The notes under the pieces: generated by a model
Told to the model about the DNA's origin: nothing
The model's database searches: none
What the model saw: the letters and a program-made list of their open reading frames with translations, nothing else
Translations under genes and position numbers: made by a program
Shown here: one piece after another, positions 30,740 through 42,725 of the stretch
Numbering within the stretch: the first letter of the stretch is position 1
How the letters are laid out: every line of letters begins with the position of its first letter
DNA from: Lepas anatifera
Lineage: Eukaryota > Arthropoda > Thecostraca > Lepadidae
Reading direction: 5' to 3'
Assembly: GCA_034440635.1 (NCBI GenBank)
Contig: JAOTON010000971.1
Span: 1,240,001-1,304,000 of the forward strand
Length of the DNA: 64,000 nt

Positions 30740-31650
30740 GCAGCCGGCGGCTCTGTAGAGCACGGCGGCACGTCGCCGGCCCGCGGCGGTCAGGTGCGCC
30801 GCGAACGACGACGTGGGCCACCGCCAGCCGCCAGCCTCACCAGCAGCCCCGTCAGAGGCGACAACTCTCCACAACACCCAAACCGGTACCAAACGCCAGC
30901 TACCAGCTCACCAGTCTGAGCCCTCCGCTTATGTCTGTGACGAGTTTGGCATAGAGACGGTTTGAAACCAGCGCCGTCGGGGCACGCAGCAGCCGGCTCA
31001 CGTGCGCACCTCTGCGTGGGTCGCCGCCGGCGCCGCATACCCCCACACATAGGGATCGATCGGGTGCCGGTGGGCGTGTGGCGCGCATTAGAAAAACAGC
31101 GGGCGCCGGCGGCGGCGGTGGCGCGGCCGCACCTCCCGCCGCGCCGGCCGAGCCGCGACAACACAACGATACCAGCGCCGCCGGCTCATGCGTTGCAGGG
31201 AGGAGACGGGCCAGCTGCCGCACCGGTCCGACCGGTTAGCCAGCCGCCGCGGCAGGGCGCAGTACAGCGCCGCGCCGGAACCGGACGGCAGACATGACCG
31301 GAGGACGCGCCGGACACCGACTGCACTGCGCAGCAGCCGCCCGGCCCGCTTGGCCGCTGTGACAACACTGCCGGCGATTCAACCACGGATGAACTGAACG
31401 TCCATATTGGATGGTAGGAATACGAGCGGCAGCGACAGAATGGCATCGGAACGGGACATGTCAGGCCAGGACAGGCGGAACAGAACAGCACAGAGGGCGG
31501 CTTCGATCCGGCGTCAGCGGGGCACGTTCGTCCGTCCCGCCACGACGGCGCGCTGCCGGCAATCGATGGTTGCCATAGCAACGTTAATGATCCCCCTGGA
31601 CACCGGCGGCGGCCACCTAGCGGAGTCCACTGAGCCACGGTCGTCACTGG
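30740..31650. promoter_or_regulatory. CpG-rich island, candidate promoter
   Basis: About 0.9 kb of GC- and CpG-rich sequence in an otherwise AT-rich interval, with no convincing coding frame. It contains the palindromic X-box-like site GTTGCCATAGCAAC at 31569-31582, matching the RFX consensus GTNRCC N(0-3) RGYAAC. Minus-strand donors such as CTG|GTGAGC near 30907 and CTG|GTGAGG near 30828 would allow non-coding first exons feeding ARID1. Assignment as promoter is inference. Confidence 0.45.
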
Positions 31651-32239
31651 CTCTTGATGCATGGCACATCAGGAAGAATACCTGCTCCAAAATAGCACCA
31701 AGCTAAAGTGAGATCAGAGTCTACGAAAAGAGGAAGCTGCACAAGAGGTCGGACGCCGCCGAAAACACAGAGACACGAAAAAACAGGTCAACGGGGCTCA
31801 CACAGCTGTCGTCCACAGAAGTTGGCGGTATAAAGGCTACACAAGATCAAAGACAAGAGCGTCTCCAAGGCGATCTCCAGCTCAAAGCACGCGGATACAA
31901 CCGGAATAATCTTTATACAAGGGTATCTACAAAGTCAATCAGCCGCCAGCAGTACATCGTAAAATTCATGAAGCAAAAACAGGATGCCTCAGTAAACCAG
32001 CTTTCAACAAAATACAAGGTAGAGATCAGATTTGAACACTTAATATCAATTTCAGAGCCACGCGAGAAGCCGTTTAAGTCCGAAGAACACACCTAAGCCT
32101 AGAAAGACACCTGTAAAACTTTGAAGGTACATCAGGGTGACTTTTATAGTTGTTGAGGCACGGGTTTTGAAGAGATTTAATGGAAAAAATACCGCGACTT
32201 GGAAACTAAGGTAGCTTGGAAAAGGGCCTCTCTCCCCCC

Positions 32240-32242
<3 letters not shown>

Positions 32243-32303
<61 letters not shown>

Positions 32304-32344
32304 AGTTTGTTATTGTGGCCTCAGTATATTACTATTGGTACGGG

Positions 32345-32418
<74 letters not shown>
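32243..32418. repeat. Two (TA)n microsatellites
   Basis: (TA)n runs at about 32243-32300 and 32345-32418 flank a 44-bp segment. That segment (32306-32341) recurs inverted at 32601-32636 (GTACCAATAGTAATATACTG and onward), so a hairpin of about 36-bp arms spans the second TA run. Confidence 0.9.
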
Positions 32419-32421
<3 letters not shown>

Positions 32422-33884
32422 GCTGTACAGGCCCTTCTAACCTACCCGGTGCTTAGCAAAAAACAAAAAAATACAAATGCATTTGGGAAAAACACTCTAA
32501 GCTTTATACATCTGTTCGTCTTTGATGGGCACCGTACTTCGAATGACACAGAGTGACGCGGTGACCAGCAATTGAACAAACTTGAGGCGCGAAGAAATAG
32601 GTACCAATAGTAATATACTGAGGCCACAATAACAAAACCAACTGGACTCATTCAATCGCTATCGCACTCGTGCGCCACCGGGGGGGGCCAGCCAAACCAC
32701 CCGATGCGGCAACCACGTCGACCAAAACTTTCAATTTGGGCCTGCTCCCCGCGCTGATATAAAATGTCCGTTCCCATTTGACTGAGATAAATTTGAAGGT
32801 CCCCTTTTTGATCGCACTAAATCCTAACCTACTGCTTTATTTATAGTTAGTTCTAAGATGAGGTCAGCGCCCATAATCCTGTGTAAATACTGAATACCGG
32901 GCGCTAATCTCACAATCCCTATCTTCCAAGCCGAGTGATTTCCAATGAAGAAATAATGAATACTCGAGTGCATAATGCCCACGTGTCTATTCAAAAATAG
33001 AGAGGACTTATTTTTGGCGGTTAGGTAACGCGGCTATTTCTGACATAAATCCATAGAAGCCACCTGGTTGGCTGGAACTATCTTCGAGGAACTGCCGCCT
33101 CAGATCGTCAACAGCCTGCCGTTTCACCAAGAATAGCATCCAACAATAAACAAACGTTCAAACTATACGGATATCACTAAGAGATAGCCTAAATTCAATC
33201 AGATTTAGATAACGTGTTCGATTATCACAGAATTACCCAGCACACTGCGCATTTCCACAACCACACGGTATCTATGGGGTATTGGGACGGATATGCGTTT
33301 GCTCTGTTACTACCAAACTCTCAAGTTTATTTTCTTCAATGCTCCTTCATGTTTACTCGTCACGTCATGTAAATATCAAGGCAGGAATCAATTGTTGGAA
33401 AATAAGCTCCGTCAGACATCGGTCGCTTCAAATCGCTTGGTCACCACGCATATTACGCTCATCGGGAAATGCAATGAAATATAACGAAAACATAATGATA
33501 CACAGTGAAGACCGGACGAAGCAGCGACTCCTCGTTTTCTGAACATAGCTACAGACTGAAAATGAGAAAGATCCAACATAGTTCACTCCATTTTCTACGT
33601 TAAGAACAATAAGTCGAGCAAAATCACCACACCCCCTCTTCCTTCTCCTTGCATCTGATTCGAATCAATAGTATACACTACACTATACTATAAATGTCAT
33701 GCATCACATGACATTACCAAGAGCGCAAGTTTTCTGTTTACGTCGGTGGAATTTCGTTCCTTATACTGAAGACTTTACCAGAATCTGCGGGCAGTACGGC
33801 TTCCAGGAAATTAATCACGGAGAGCACTGAATGTTTCTTACGACGCAAACTTATATTAGAGTGAGCAAGGAGCTGGCTGTGGGA

Positions 33885-35058
33885 AGGACACTGGCCTGGG
33901 TGTGGTTCACGTGCCAGGAGAGAACGGACCCTGACCTGGGTGTGGTTCAGGTGCCAGGTGGGGAGGACACTAACCTGGGTGTGGTTCAGGTGCCAGGTGG
34001 GGAGGACACTGACCTGGGTGTGGTTCAGGAGCAGGTGGGGAGGACACTGACCTGGGTGTGGTTCAGGAGCCAGGTGGGGAGGACACTGACCTGGGTGTGG
34101 TTCAGGAGCAGGTAGGGAGGACACTGGCCTGAGTGTGGTTCAGGTGCCAGGAGGGACGGACCCTGACCTGGGTGTGGTTCAGGAGCAGGTGGGGAGGACA
34201 CTGACCCTGGGTGTGGTTCAGGTGCCAGGAGGGACGGACCCTGACCTGGGTGTGGTTCAGGTGCCAGGTGGGGAGGACCCTGACCTGGGTGTGGTTCAGG
34301 AGCAGGTGGGGAGGACACTGACCTGGGTGTGGTTCAGGAGCAGGTGGGGAGGACCCTGACCTGGGTGTGGTTCAGGAGCAGGTGGGGAGGACACTGACCT
34401 GGGTGTGGTTCAGGAGCAGGTGGGGAGGACACTGACCTGGGTGTGGTTCAGGTGCCAGGTGTGGAGGACCCTGACCTGGGTGTGGTTCAGGAGCCAGGTG
34501 GGGAGGACACTGACCTGGGTGTGGTTCAGGTGCCAGGTGGGGACGACCCTGACCTGGGTGTGGTTCAGGAGCAGGTGGGGAGGACACTGACCTGGGTGTG
34601 GTTCAGGAGCAGGTGGGGAGGACACTGGCCTGGGTGTGGTTCAAGTGCCAGGTGGGGGAGGACACTAACCTGGGTGTGGTTCAGGTGCCAGGTGGGGAGG
34701 ACACTAACCTGGGTGTGGTTCAGGTGCCAGGTGGGGAGGACCCTGACCTGGGTGTGGTTCAGGTGCCAGGTGGGGAGGACACTGACCTGGGTGTGGTTCA
34801 GGAGCCAGGTGGGGAGGACACTGACCTGGGTGTGGTTCAGGTGCCAGGTGGGGACGACCCTGACCTGGGTGTGGTTCAGGAGCCAGGTGGGGAGGACACT
34901 GACCTGGGTGTGGTTCAGGAGCAGGTGGGGAGGACACTGGCCTGGGTGTGGTTCAGGTGCCAGGTGGGGAGGACACTAACCTGGGTGTGGTTCAGGTGCC
35001 AGGTGGGGAGGACACTAACCTGGGTGTGGTTCAGGTGCCAGGTGGGGAGGACACTGAC
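33885..35058 (-). repeat. 38/39-bp array repeating a splice donor context
   Basis: About 30 copies of a 38-39 bp unit. In minus orientation each reads CACACCCAG|GTCAGTGTCC, then TCCCCACCTGGCACCTGAAC. The array abuts the tentative ARID1 exon 35193-35059, whose end CTCACACCCAG|GTCAGT is the same junction. Units of 39 bp keep the frame (VSVLPTWHLNHTQ per unit); 38-bp units break it, with a stop after about three in-frame repeats. Confidence 0.9.
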
Positions 35059-35193
35059 CTGGGTGTGAGCCGGGTGCTGACTGGGTAGCAGGCCGGCCAC
35101 GCCGGCGCTGAGGGGCGGGGCCGGGCCGTAGCCCGCCATGGTGGCTGGCATGCCCGGGTGCCCGGTCGCCATCCACACTCCAAACCAGGACCA
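35059..35193 (-). CDS. ARID1: Tentative ARID1 N-terminal exon
   Basis: The minus-strand frame reads WMATGHPGMPATMAGYGPAP, then PLSAGVAGLLPSQHPAHTQ, ending at a good donor CAG|GTCAGT in phase 0. This fits the phase-0 acceptor of exon 27232. The composition (Gly/Pro/Met/Ala with MAGYGP) suits an ARID1 N-terminal segment and GC content is coding-like. The acceptor CATTGACAG at 35194 has a poor pyrimidine tract, and no conserved domain is present, so the exon could belong to another gene or be absent. Confidence 0.42.
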
Positions 35194-35803
35194 CTGTCAA
35201 TGTGACCACCAAGAGCGTCAGACGGCGATGGCGTTCATTACAGAGAGTGAAATACTATACGGCAGTGCCAGAGAAGTTTCGCAGCTCTATAATGCCACAA
35301 GGCCAACACAGTTCAACAGGTTCTGATAAATACAATACCTATGCTATGTTTTGGCAGATTGCATTATAACTGAACTGCTAAAGTCGAATTCCAGACCTGA
35401 TTATGCAGCGCATGCAATTAGGACGCTGCAGGTGGGCATAATACATCCCTAGACAGATAACAAATCTTGGGACGCAATATGAATGTTCAGCATGAACAAT
35501 TCTACTTTGCATATAGTACTTTCTTTTCTTGCTCACTTGTTTTGCCCCAAAACTACTACCGCTATGATATAACAGTTTTGGTGTGCCTCATAGCAATTTC
35601 TGCCATATTTTTACCAAGGTCTATGTCATGACCAGTGTGTTCAAAAAGGCTTCTGTGATGAGCGAAAGGAGAAGGGTTACAAATGATTACATGATGTGAA
35701 AAATCCATATAAAACACAAGCTTCTGTTTCTGCCGTGCAAAAGGGAAAAGGAACTCCAATGTATCAGCATTGAGGGTTACCCTTTTTATTCAATTTTCCT
35801 CTA

Positions 35804-36660
35804 TTAACACGCGCATTGACGGGGGTCTAAGCCAACTTCGCATTGACGGGGGGGAGGGCGGGCGGGTACCCGCCCCTAAAATCTTGAGAACCACGGTAGG
35901 TAGCGAAAAACGGTAAACGGCGTTGGGCTGCCCATCCACTTCTCCATCGAAAACATTTGAACCATTTTTTGTCAGGTCACATTTAAGGTCACGAGAGGTC
36001 AAAACATGCCGTCATAGGGATAACATGTAAATTCAGTTTTTTCGGCCATTACATCTGAACAAGTAAAGATAGAGCAAAACGACTTGAACCGTATGAATTC
36101 TCTCAGCAAGCCAAGTCGAATGATATATAATTTGACCTTGCTAGGTCAAATCAAGGATTTGACCTGACCTGAGGTCAGGTCAGGGTCAAATTATATAAAA
36201 TGCAAATCATTAGAACCGCAAAGCCCAGGCGAGTCTAATGCAGCAAAAATAAATGCTCTATCGCCATCGGTTACTGAGTTATTCTGTAAAAACCATTTTC
36301 CCCATGTATTTCCAATGGTGAGGTTATGCCTCGTACCTGACCTTAGGTCATCGATATCAAAAATACCGGAACATATTTTTGGAGAACTCGGTGGGGCCAT
36401 TATGTGATATCAGTTTCAATCGGATAAGTTCACCCTGCTCCGGCTTATGCTATCTTAAACTTTTTTTGAGGTCGGGTCACTTGACCTGTACTGGTGACCT
36501 GACCTGAGATGATCTAACCTTAAAATTTTAACAGAAGTTGTAAAAATGATGAGGGAAAAGGTATGCCACGTACGGCGGTGCTACGCGCCGCCGTTTTTCT
36601 GCTATCTCCGAAAAACCCGAGGGGGGCGGGTACCCGCACCCCCGTCAATGCGCGTGTTAA
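35804..36660 (-). mobile_element. TTAA-flanked non-autonomous DNA element, family A copy 2
   Basis: 857 bp with TTAA at both ends, in inverse orientation to copy 1 at 9748. It has the same inverted ends, GGGCGGGTACCCGCCCC-type palindromes and central AGGTCA-rich palindromic block. The right end shares its TTAA with a family D element starting at 36657. Confidence 0.85.
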
Positions 36661-37195
36661 AGGGAACAAATGTATCCAATTGGCATGACGTCAAATTGGC
36701 GTCCGACCTGGTAATGCTTTATGCCATATCATTTTTTAATTTCCACCACAAATGAATAATAAAACAAATGCAACGTTTTTAGGAAAAAGAGGCTATTACT
36801 AAGGGCCAAGGTGGGAGTTACATCAATTTGTTATTTTTCTTGATATATAAGTACATATTCCAACTTTCCATTCCAAATAGTCATTGAAGAAGGCATCCAT
36901 AATCGCTAGTGCCAAAGGCACGTTTGGCACGTGGGTTCTTAAGAGGTCGAAGCAATACATATTTGTCGGCGCAGCGCGGCTGGAGCATTGTCAGGTTTCC
37001 ACGGCCACTTCATGCCGTGAACCGCCTGGGGGAGGAAGGGGTCGGTGGGCGGTGAGTTTCATATTTTGTTTCTCCGCTAACGGTAAGTTCTGGGACAAAT
37101 GGAATATCCATCAAGTGGTTTTTCGGTATGCCCTATCACATGGCTATCTTCATTCAAAACCCAATTCGAAGCTGCCATATTCCCTTCAAGTTCAA
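36657..37195. mobile_element. Family D element adjoining family A
   Basis: It starts TTAAAGGGAACAAATG and ends at GAAGCTGCCATATTCCCTT, the complement of the AAGGGAATRTGGCAGCTTC terminus seen at 23746. It matches 18236-18725 internally. No coding potential was found. Confidence 0.65.
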
Positions 37196-37904
37196 TTAAA
37201 AGATATAAGCTGTCTAGCCTAAACTACCTACTGCCTACGCCACATATTAGGTACCACTCCTGGTGGCACATTGTAATTGTGTGCTCTGATAATTATGCCA
37301 GCAACCACAAGATTAGGTACCTACAGCTACCTGAGTTATCTTATTCTGAAACCGGCTCCTACCCCGGGATACAGGGGCACAGGATAACTGGGCCAGGATG
37401 CAGGGGTAGTGTTTCCTAAACTAAATACAGACAGCAGTCAGCTCCACTGGCTCTGTTTAAAGCACACTGGCCAAAGGACAGTCCATCGCTTAACCTCGCC
37501 AAAGCAAGTCAGAAAGACATAGTATGCAGCTAAACAAGATGATTGGGAGAGCTCAAATCCCACCCCATCCGAGGCATATATGTCATCAAAGAGCCCAACT
37601 CCTCAGTCATAAGGGCATGATCACTTTCTTAAAACAATAATTTGACTCTACTACGCTTCACTGATTCTACACTTATTTGATTCTACATCCCAGAAATTAC
37701 CGGTCGTGGATAAAAAATACATAAAACATCACTCATTGATCTCGTCCTCCCAGGTAGAATGAGGTAGCCTTCGGAAAGTGAGGTAATGCTCAAGCCCTGC
37801 TACTGGACAAAACTGTCTTTTTGGAACTTTGAAAACTGCTTGCTAAACATGCTTTGGCACCACTGATTGTGAATGTAAATAACATTCTTCAATGACTAGT
37901 TTGA

Positions 37905-38115
37905 AATGTGCTACCCTGGTAGCTCAGTTGGTAGCTCGTTGGGCTCTGATTGCCTGCTCAGGAACATGCAGTGCCAGTGTGTGTGCAGGCTTGGGATCGA
38001 TTCCCCTGAGACGCTCCGTAATTCAATATTCACCCGACGTAGGTCGGCCGGCAACTGACTGGTGAGAGGGTGATCTGAGTGCGGTGGCCATCTATGTACT
38101 TTGTAGGACGTTAAA
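37905..38115 (+). mobile_element. tRNA-derived SINE
   Basis: It contains an A-box-like TAGCTCAGTTGG at about 37920 and a B-box-like GGGATCGATTCCCC at about 37993, spaced as in a tRNA with an enlarged middle. A non-tRNA tail follows (CACCCGACGTAGGTCGGCCG and onward to about 38115). The clover-leaf stems are not intact, so this is a SINE rather than a functional tRNA gene. Confidence 0.6.
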
Positions 38116-38159
38116 CTTTGCTTTCTAAATTATCCCTTCATTGTGGGAACTGCTTCTTC

Positions 38160-39010
38160 TTCAACAGTGAAGTTCACTGTCTCCCAGAACGTCGGCATCG
38201 CCGATTATCGGGCAACCCGCAGGCGGCCGGAGGTCCGGATAAACCGCACAGTCGCCTCCGGATCCTCCTGCATGATGCGCACATCCGGCACACCGGGCCG
38301 AGATGCCGCGTGCGTGATTGTTGATACTTAGGGCAGTATGCAATGAAGTGTTCCGTGTCCTGATGTTCACCGTAGAAGACACACAGCCCGTCCGCTCCCG
38401 GCCTCCTCCACCTGCGGAGTGTACCCACTTTCAGGGGGCAACGGATAACTCGGAGCTGGTGCTAGAGAACCTGTTCCCTCCTGCGCCACGTCTTGTCCAC
38501 TGTGGGTGGTTTCCCAGCCGATATGCGGAAGTGGGTGTGATCCAGCGGCACTCCCTCATGGTATCACTTTACCCAACGGCGGCGAGACACCTATCTTATG
38601 GCGGACTTGGCGGAAGTCATGTCAGTCGGCAGTGGCCGGTCGGGCCGTTTTAGGTCTCTTCCCTCATAGGCAGCCACGTCGGCCACCTCGTTCTCTTCCA
38701 CTCTGCCTCGCTCCACAACCTGAAACAGCTTGGCTTGCACATCGGCCCTTGCACATCAGTGCACCCCAGTTGATTGCACAAGGGGTAGTTCTCTCAGGAT
38801 ACTCTCGTATGCTTCCCTGCATGTGCTCGCCTGGGCCGAGCGGGAAGTGGTCAGCCGCCCGGGGAAAAGTATGCATTGTGCGTGGTTCCGGCCTGCCTTG
38901 TACGCTGGGATTCTGTTGTTCAGTCTTAGAAACTTCCCATGTTGGATGGCCCCGATCTCCTCAGCTACGGAGGACACATCACGGATCTGAGCCTCTGCCA
39001 TAAACATTTC
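38160..39010 (-). pseudogene. Decayed non-LTR retrotransposon C terminus (RNase H-like and CCHC-like)
   Basis: The minus strand has a segment FQVVERGRVEENEVADVAAY, like the end of a retrotransposon RNase H domain (GNExAD pattern). Further down it reads CVFYGEHQDTEHFIAYCPKY, the Cys-His motif that closes many such ORF2 proteins. Stops (for example TAG after SAKSAIR) and frame changes interrupt it. No LTR or intact RT core is seen here. The family (R1/I-like versus other RNase H-bearing clades) cannot be fixed from this fragment. Confidence 0.55.
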
Positions 39011-39457
39011 AGTACATGTATCAATAGGGCATCCTGTTATGACTCAGGCTGCCACTCTTGCTGTTCTACCCATGCTTTCTTTGTCGGCTGCTTTTGCAAA
39101 CTGCATGCATGCGCCACTGAAGTAGAGTGATACTCGCTCACCCTGCATCCCCATCTTGTTCTGGCGAGGGCTTTCATTGTTCCGATTCTCTTGTTCACTT
39201 TTCTTTCCGTGGTCACAGTATGAGACCGGAAACTCAGATGTCAGGAGCTGCTCGCTCCGATGGTGAGGTAGAGGGTCCTGTGATAAGTCCCTTAATGACT
39301 TCAGTGAGATTTTACCTAAAAAAACTGAGCTTGCAACAACTTAGACAACATAGATAAAGAAAATAAATGAATACATCAAGAAAAACAACAGAAATAGATA
39401 AGTGTCGCTTTGGGTTCTTATATCACCTTCTAGCTTAATATACTTCCTGAGCATTCA

Positions 39458-39922
39458 AGGGAATGTGGCACCTTCACAACGTGATTTTAACTGAGATAGC
39501 CAAGTTGTAAAGCAAGTCGGAAAACCCGGTACTCCATATTTCATTTGTCTTGGAACTCGATATTTCCGTAGAAAAAAACTAAAACCTACCTGACACCAGC
39601 CCCCCATCAGCCCGTCGCCGGGCAGCCATTGTTGTGAGCTGCTGGTGTAACGACATATACTGACGTCACGATGAGCATCAGCCAATCGAAGCCCTTGAAG
39701 CGTTTCAAGTATGGTAGTGGTTGCCAGATCGTGACATCATCCACAGGCTGATAATTATTTCTTTTTCTAGAGGAGTATTTTTAAAAACAAAATATTGAGC
39801 CTATTGTAAATTTTTCAGAGAAATCATGTGGTCAATCAGAGTGGTTTCATTATTCTTAGCTAAAAGTACACCTAATTTCACTAAATTCCAGGATTCGACC
39901 AAGGTGCCACATTCCCTTTCAT
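39458..39922. mobile_element. Family D element with GGGAATGTGGCACCTTC ends
   Basis: The inverted ends are AAGGGAATGTGGCACCTTC at the left and AAGGTGCCACATTCCCTTT at the right. The left part is the reverse complement of the right part of 36657-37195 (ACTGAGATAGCC, TTTCATTTGTC). A related right end also occurs at about 40105-40125. Confidence 0.65.
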
Positions 39923-40207
39923 ACCCATTTGTGGCAAAAAAGAGGTTCAATCAGAAACAAAGTATTACCAGATCATGGTGACATATAGATATTCTATTTT
40001 TACCTCTAGAAAAAATTAAATAGTACAAAATATTGGGACTTTCTGCCTTTTTCAGCAGAAATAAGGCCAAATTCATTTCCCTCTATAATTACTGGTCTGA
40101 AATTGCAACATGGTGCCACACTCCTCTAAAGTTATCTTGCCTCCACACCAGGATGAGGTACTCTGCCCAATGAGGGCTTACCAATATATAACAGTGAGGG
40201 GAACTCT

Positions 40208-40362
40208 GGTCAGCATTCCAATGAATGCTGACCAGGTTCAAATTTTCCAAATGGACTAGGATCTGTACCCAAAGTATGATCCAGATCGTAACGTCGGTCA
40301 GCATGCACTGAGAAGTTGAGTCCATCAAGTGCTATTTCCCCAGGACTATGGGGAAATAGCAC
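40208..40362. repeat. Two perfect short hairpins
   Basis: The first is GGTCAGCATTC/GAATGCTGACC (40208-40233, 4-base loop). The second is GTGCTATTTCCCC/GGGGAAATAGCAC (40329-40362). The surrounding 40.1-42.0 kb repeatedly alternates GGGAAT- and ATTCCC-type words, suggesting a decayed inverted-repeat element whose borders I cannot place. Confidence 0.6.
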
Positions 40363-42725
40363 AACATGCTATACCTAATACTGAGGAAATAACACTTGAT
40401 GGCATCAATTACTCCAGTTTATCCTGATCAACAGTCAAATCCAGATCCAATTTTTGCCATGGAAACAATGGCAATGGTGGAGCTGTGACTCATATTTGGG
40501 GAACACTTGACCATAAATGGGAATTATCATTCCCAAAGGTGGGAATGCCTGGGACAATCTTTGGACAATCTTTGCAGAAACTTCCAACAGGCCATCAGAA
40601 AACACAATGGGCTGCCTTCCTTGGCTGATTAATGTAGGTCTTTACTTTTTGTCAAATATTGGATGGATCTTCCCTGAGACAGGAATTCAGCTATTGACTT
40701 CACCTTTAATTTTCACAATCAAGCCCCATATGTACAAAATGACCCAATAATTGGTTTAAAACCATCATTCTGAACTTAAATACATTTTTTTATAATTTCT
40801 AGAATAAGCGCACATCAATAAATGGAAAAAATGTGTGCAATAAATATTATAATTGTATTATTTCTATAAAACAAGTGCTGTCAAGCATAACCTAGTGACA
40901 GAAAAGGCATTAAAATTTGCTGGTTTCAAGGGTTATCTGTTGGAGCAGTGCTCAAAAATAGTCATTATGCAGTTCAGACAGTTTTACATTGACAAGGCCT
41001 CAAACAATCCTCAGATGCTATAGTGTACTACCTTCAAGCAATATAGTTTGTCTTGAGATGTTGATGTATGGGAGGTGTGTGTCATTTTGTGAGTCATGAG
41101 CCAGTCTGCAGAAGGTGGCAGGATTCAGCAAGACACTGCTGGGGCAGCCTCAGGGAAGACCTACAGGTTTGGGGCAGCCTTTGCCCATCTTTGGGGAAGG
41201 AAAGGAAACCTGGGGGCTGAAACTGACACTTGAGGCAGCACTGACACAACAAGGCAGATTCTTAAGAACTGAAGAAAAAATAGAAAAAAGAAACTGTGAT
41301 TCTTTTTTAAGTGACCTTTCACTAACATAAAATAAGAATGTCAGCCTCTATGCAAATATATTGCTGCCCAGCAACCAAACTTATGCCCCAGCTGGGGCAG
41401 GATTTGAACTGCCCAAAACACCTTGTTAAGATCCCTACCACATTCTGCGGACTTGGATATGAGTATTCCATATTCATCTTTTCAACTCAATGGGCATTAC
41501 CCATTACAGAAGTCTACCACAGAAATAAAATATTGAATTACTGTAATACATAAAATTCTTGGGGCAATATAAGTACTGGTTGTAGTCCATGAATGCTCTA
41601 AAAATAATCAGTAATACAATCAATATCATATTGTAGCACATCCTCGAGAATCTTAAATTTCAATTGGGGCTGTATGTACGTTCACATAAATGCAAACAAA
41701 TTCACCAAGCATCTCCAGAGCTGACAGCACACATTGAGCCACAGTGAGCCTTCAGCTCAAACTGCTCGACACCCGTGGCCAGCAATTTCGCATGAAACAG
41801 GTTCCCATTTTGGGAAGGACCATTCCCAATCATGGGGAATTGTTCCTTATATTGTTGGGGATGGGAAAATATTTAGAAACGACAATAGTAATTCCCCCAC
41901 AAGGCAATATGCCGTATCACAATCCGTATCACAATCATTTTTTGGATTGGACCACATTGACATATAAGTCAGAGTTGAAAGAAAAAATAATTTTTTGGGA
42001 AAGATGAAAATAATTCCCCCACACATAAAACAAGGACACGCCAAAGCAATGACCGATATAAGCTCACAATCTGCCCCTCTTAGCTACCTTCACTCCCCAC
42101 CGACTCAGTCTCTCAGTTCAAGGCCTTGGACTCAGTGAAATGTAAAAATTTATAAAAAAATCAAACTATATCGGATACTACATACAACAACCTGCTGCTG
42201 CTGCTGGCTGGCACGACAACAAATATTTCAAGTCCGTGACGTATTATAATGAATGATAGAAGTACATCCCAGGTCTTGGTAGAAAACTAGTTGCGTAGGC
42301 TAAATTTATCAAACTGTACAGAATGAGTAATATCAGTGTGACCAATTTCACCATTTAGAGTTAAAATCGATATTCTTGTATCTTATAAAAGCGTTTTTGA
42401 TAAAAATGTGTTATTATGCACTGCAAAAAAGTGAATAAGCTGCACAGAACGAAACTGTTATCGTATCAACTCTAGTATATTTTAGTCATTCTTTAGTCCT
42501 TACCTTCCCGATTCTAGTATATTACGTCATACCACTCAGTTGAATATTTACATCGAGGAAACTTTTTTACAAACCTTGTATGAGGCTACCAAATTCTCTA
42601 GGTGCGATCTCGAAATATTTTTTACAACCTTCACTTTTGCCTCCAGAGCCGGCTTAAACAGCCATCCAAGGGAAAACGTTTCCATGGACGTTTTAGGCCC
42701 CCAATGGTTTCCAGCGCACAAACGA

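Noticed and set aside
32199..32456. IYIY-repeat frames
   Set aside because: They are translations of (TA)n microsatellites.
34443..35068. Plus-strand repetitive frames of 156-178 residues
   Set aside because: They arise from the 38/39-bp array in a strand and frame without start context, domain or splice support.
37905..38000. Functional tRNA gene
   Set aside because: A- and B-box words are present but the acceptor and anticodon stems do not pair and a non-tRNA tail follows. SINE is the better reading.
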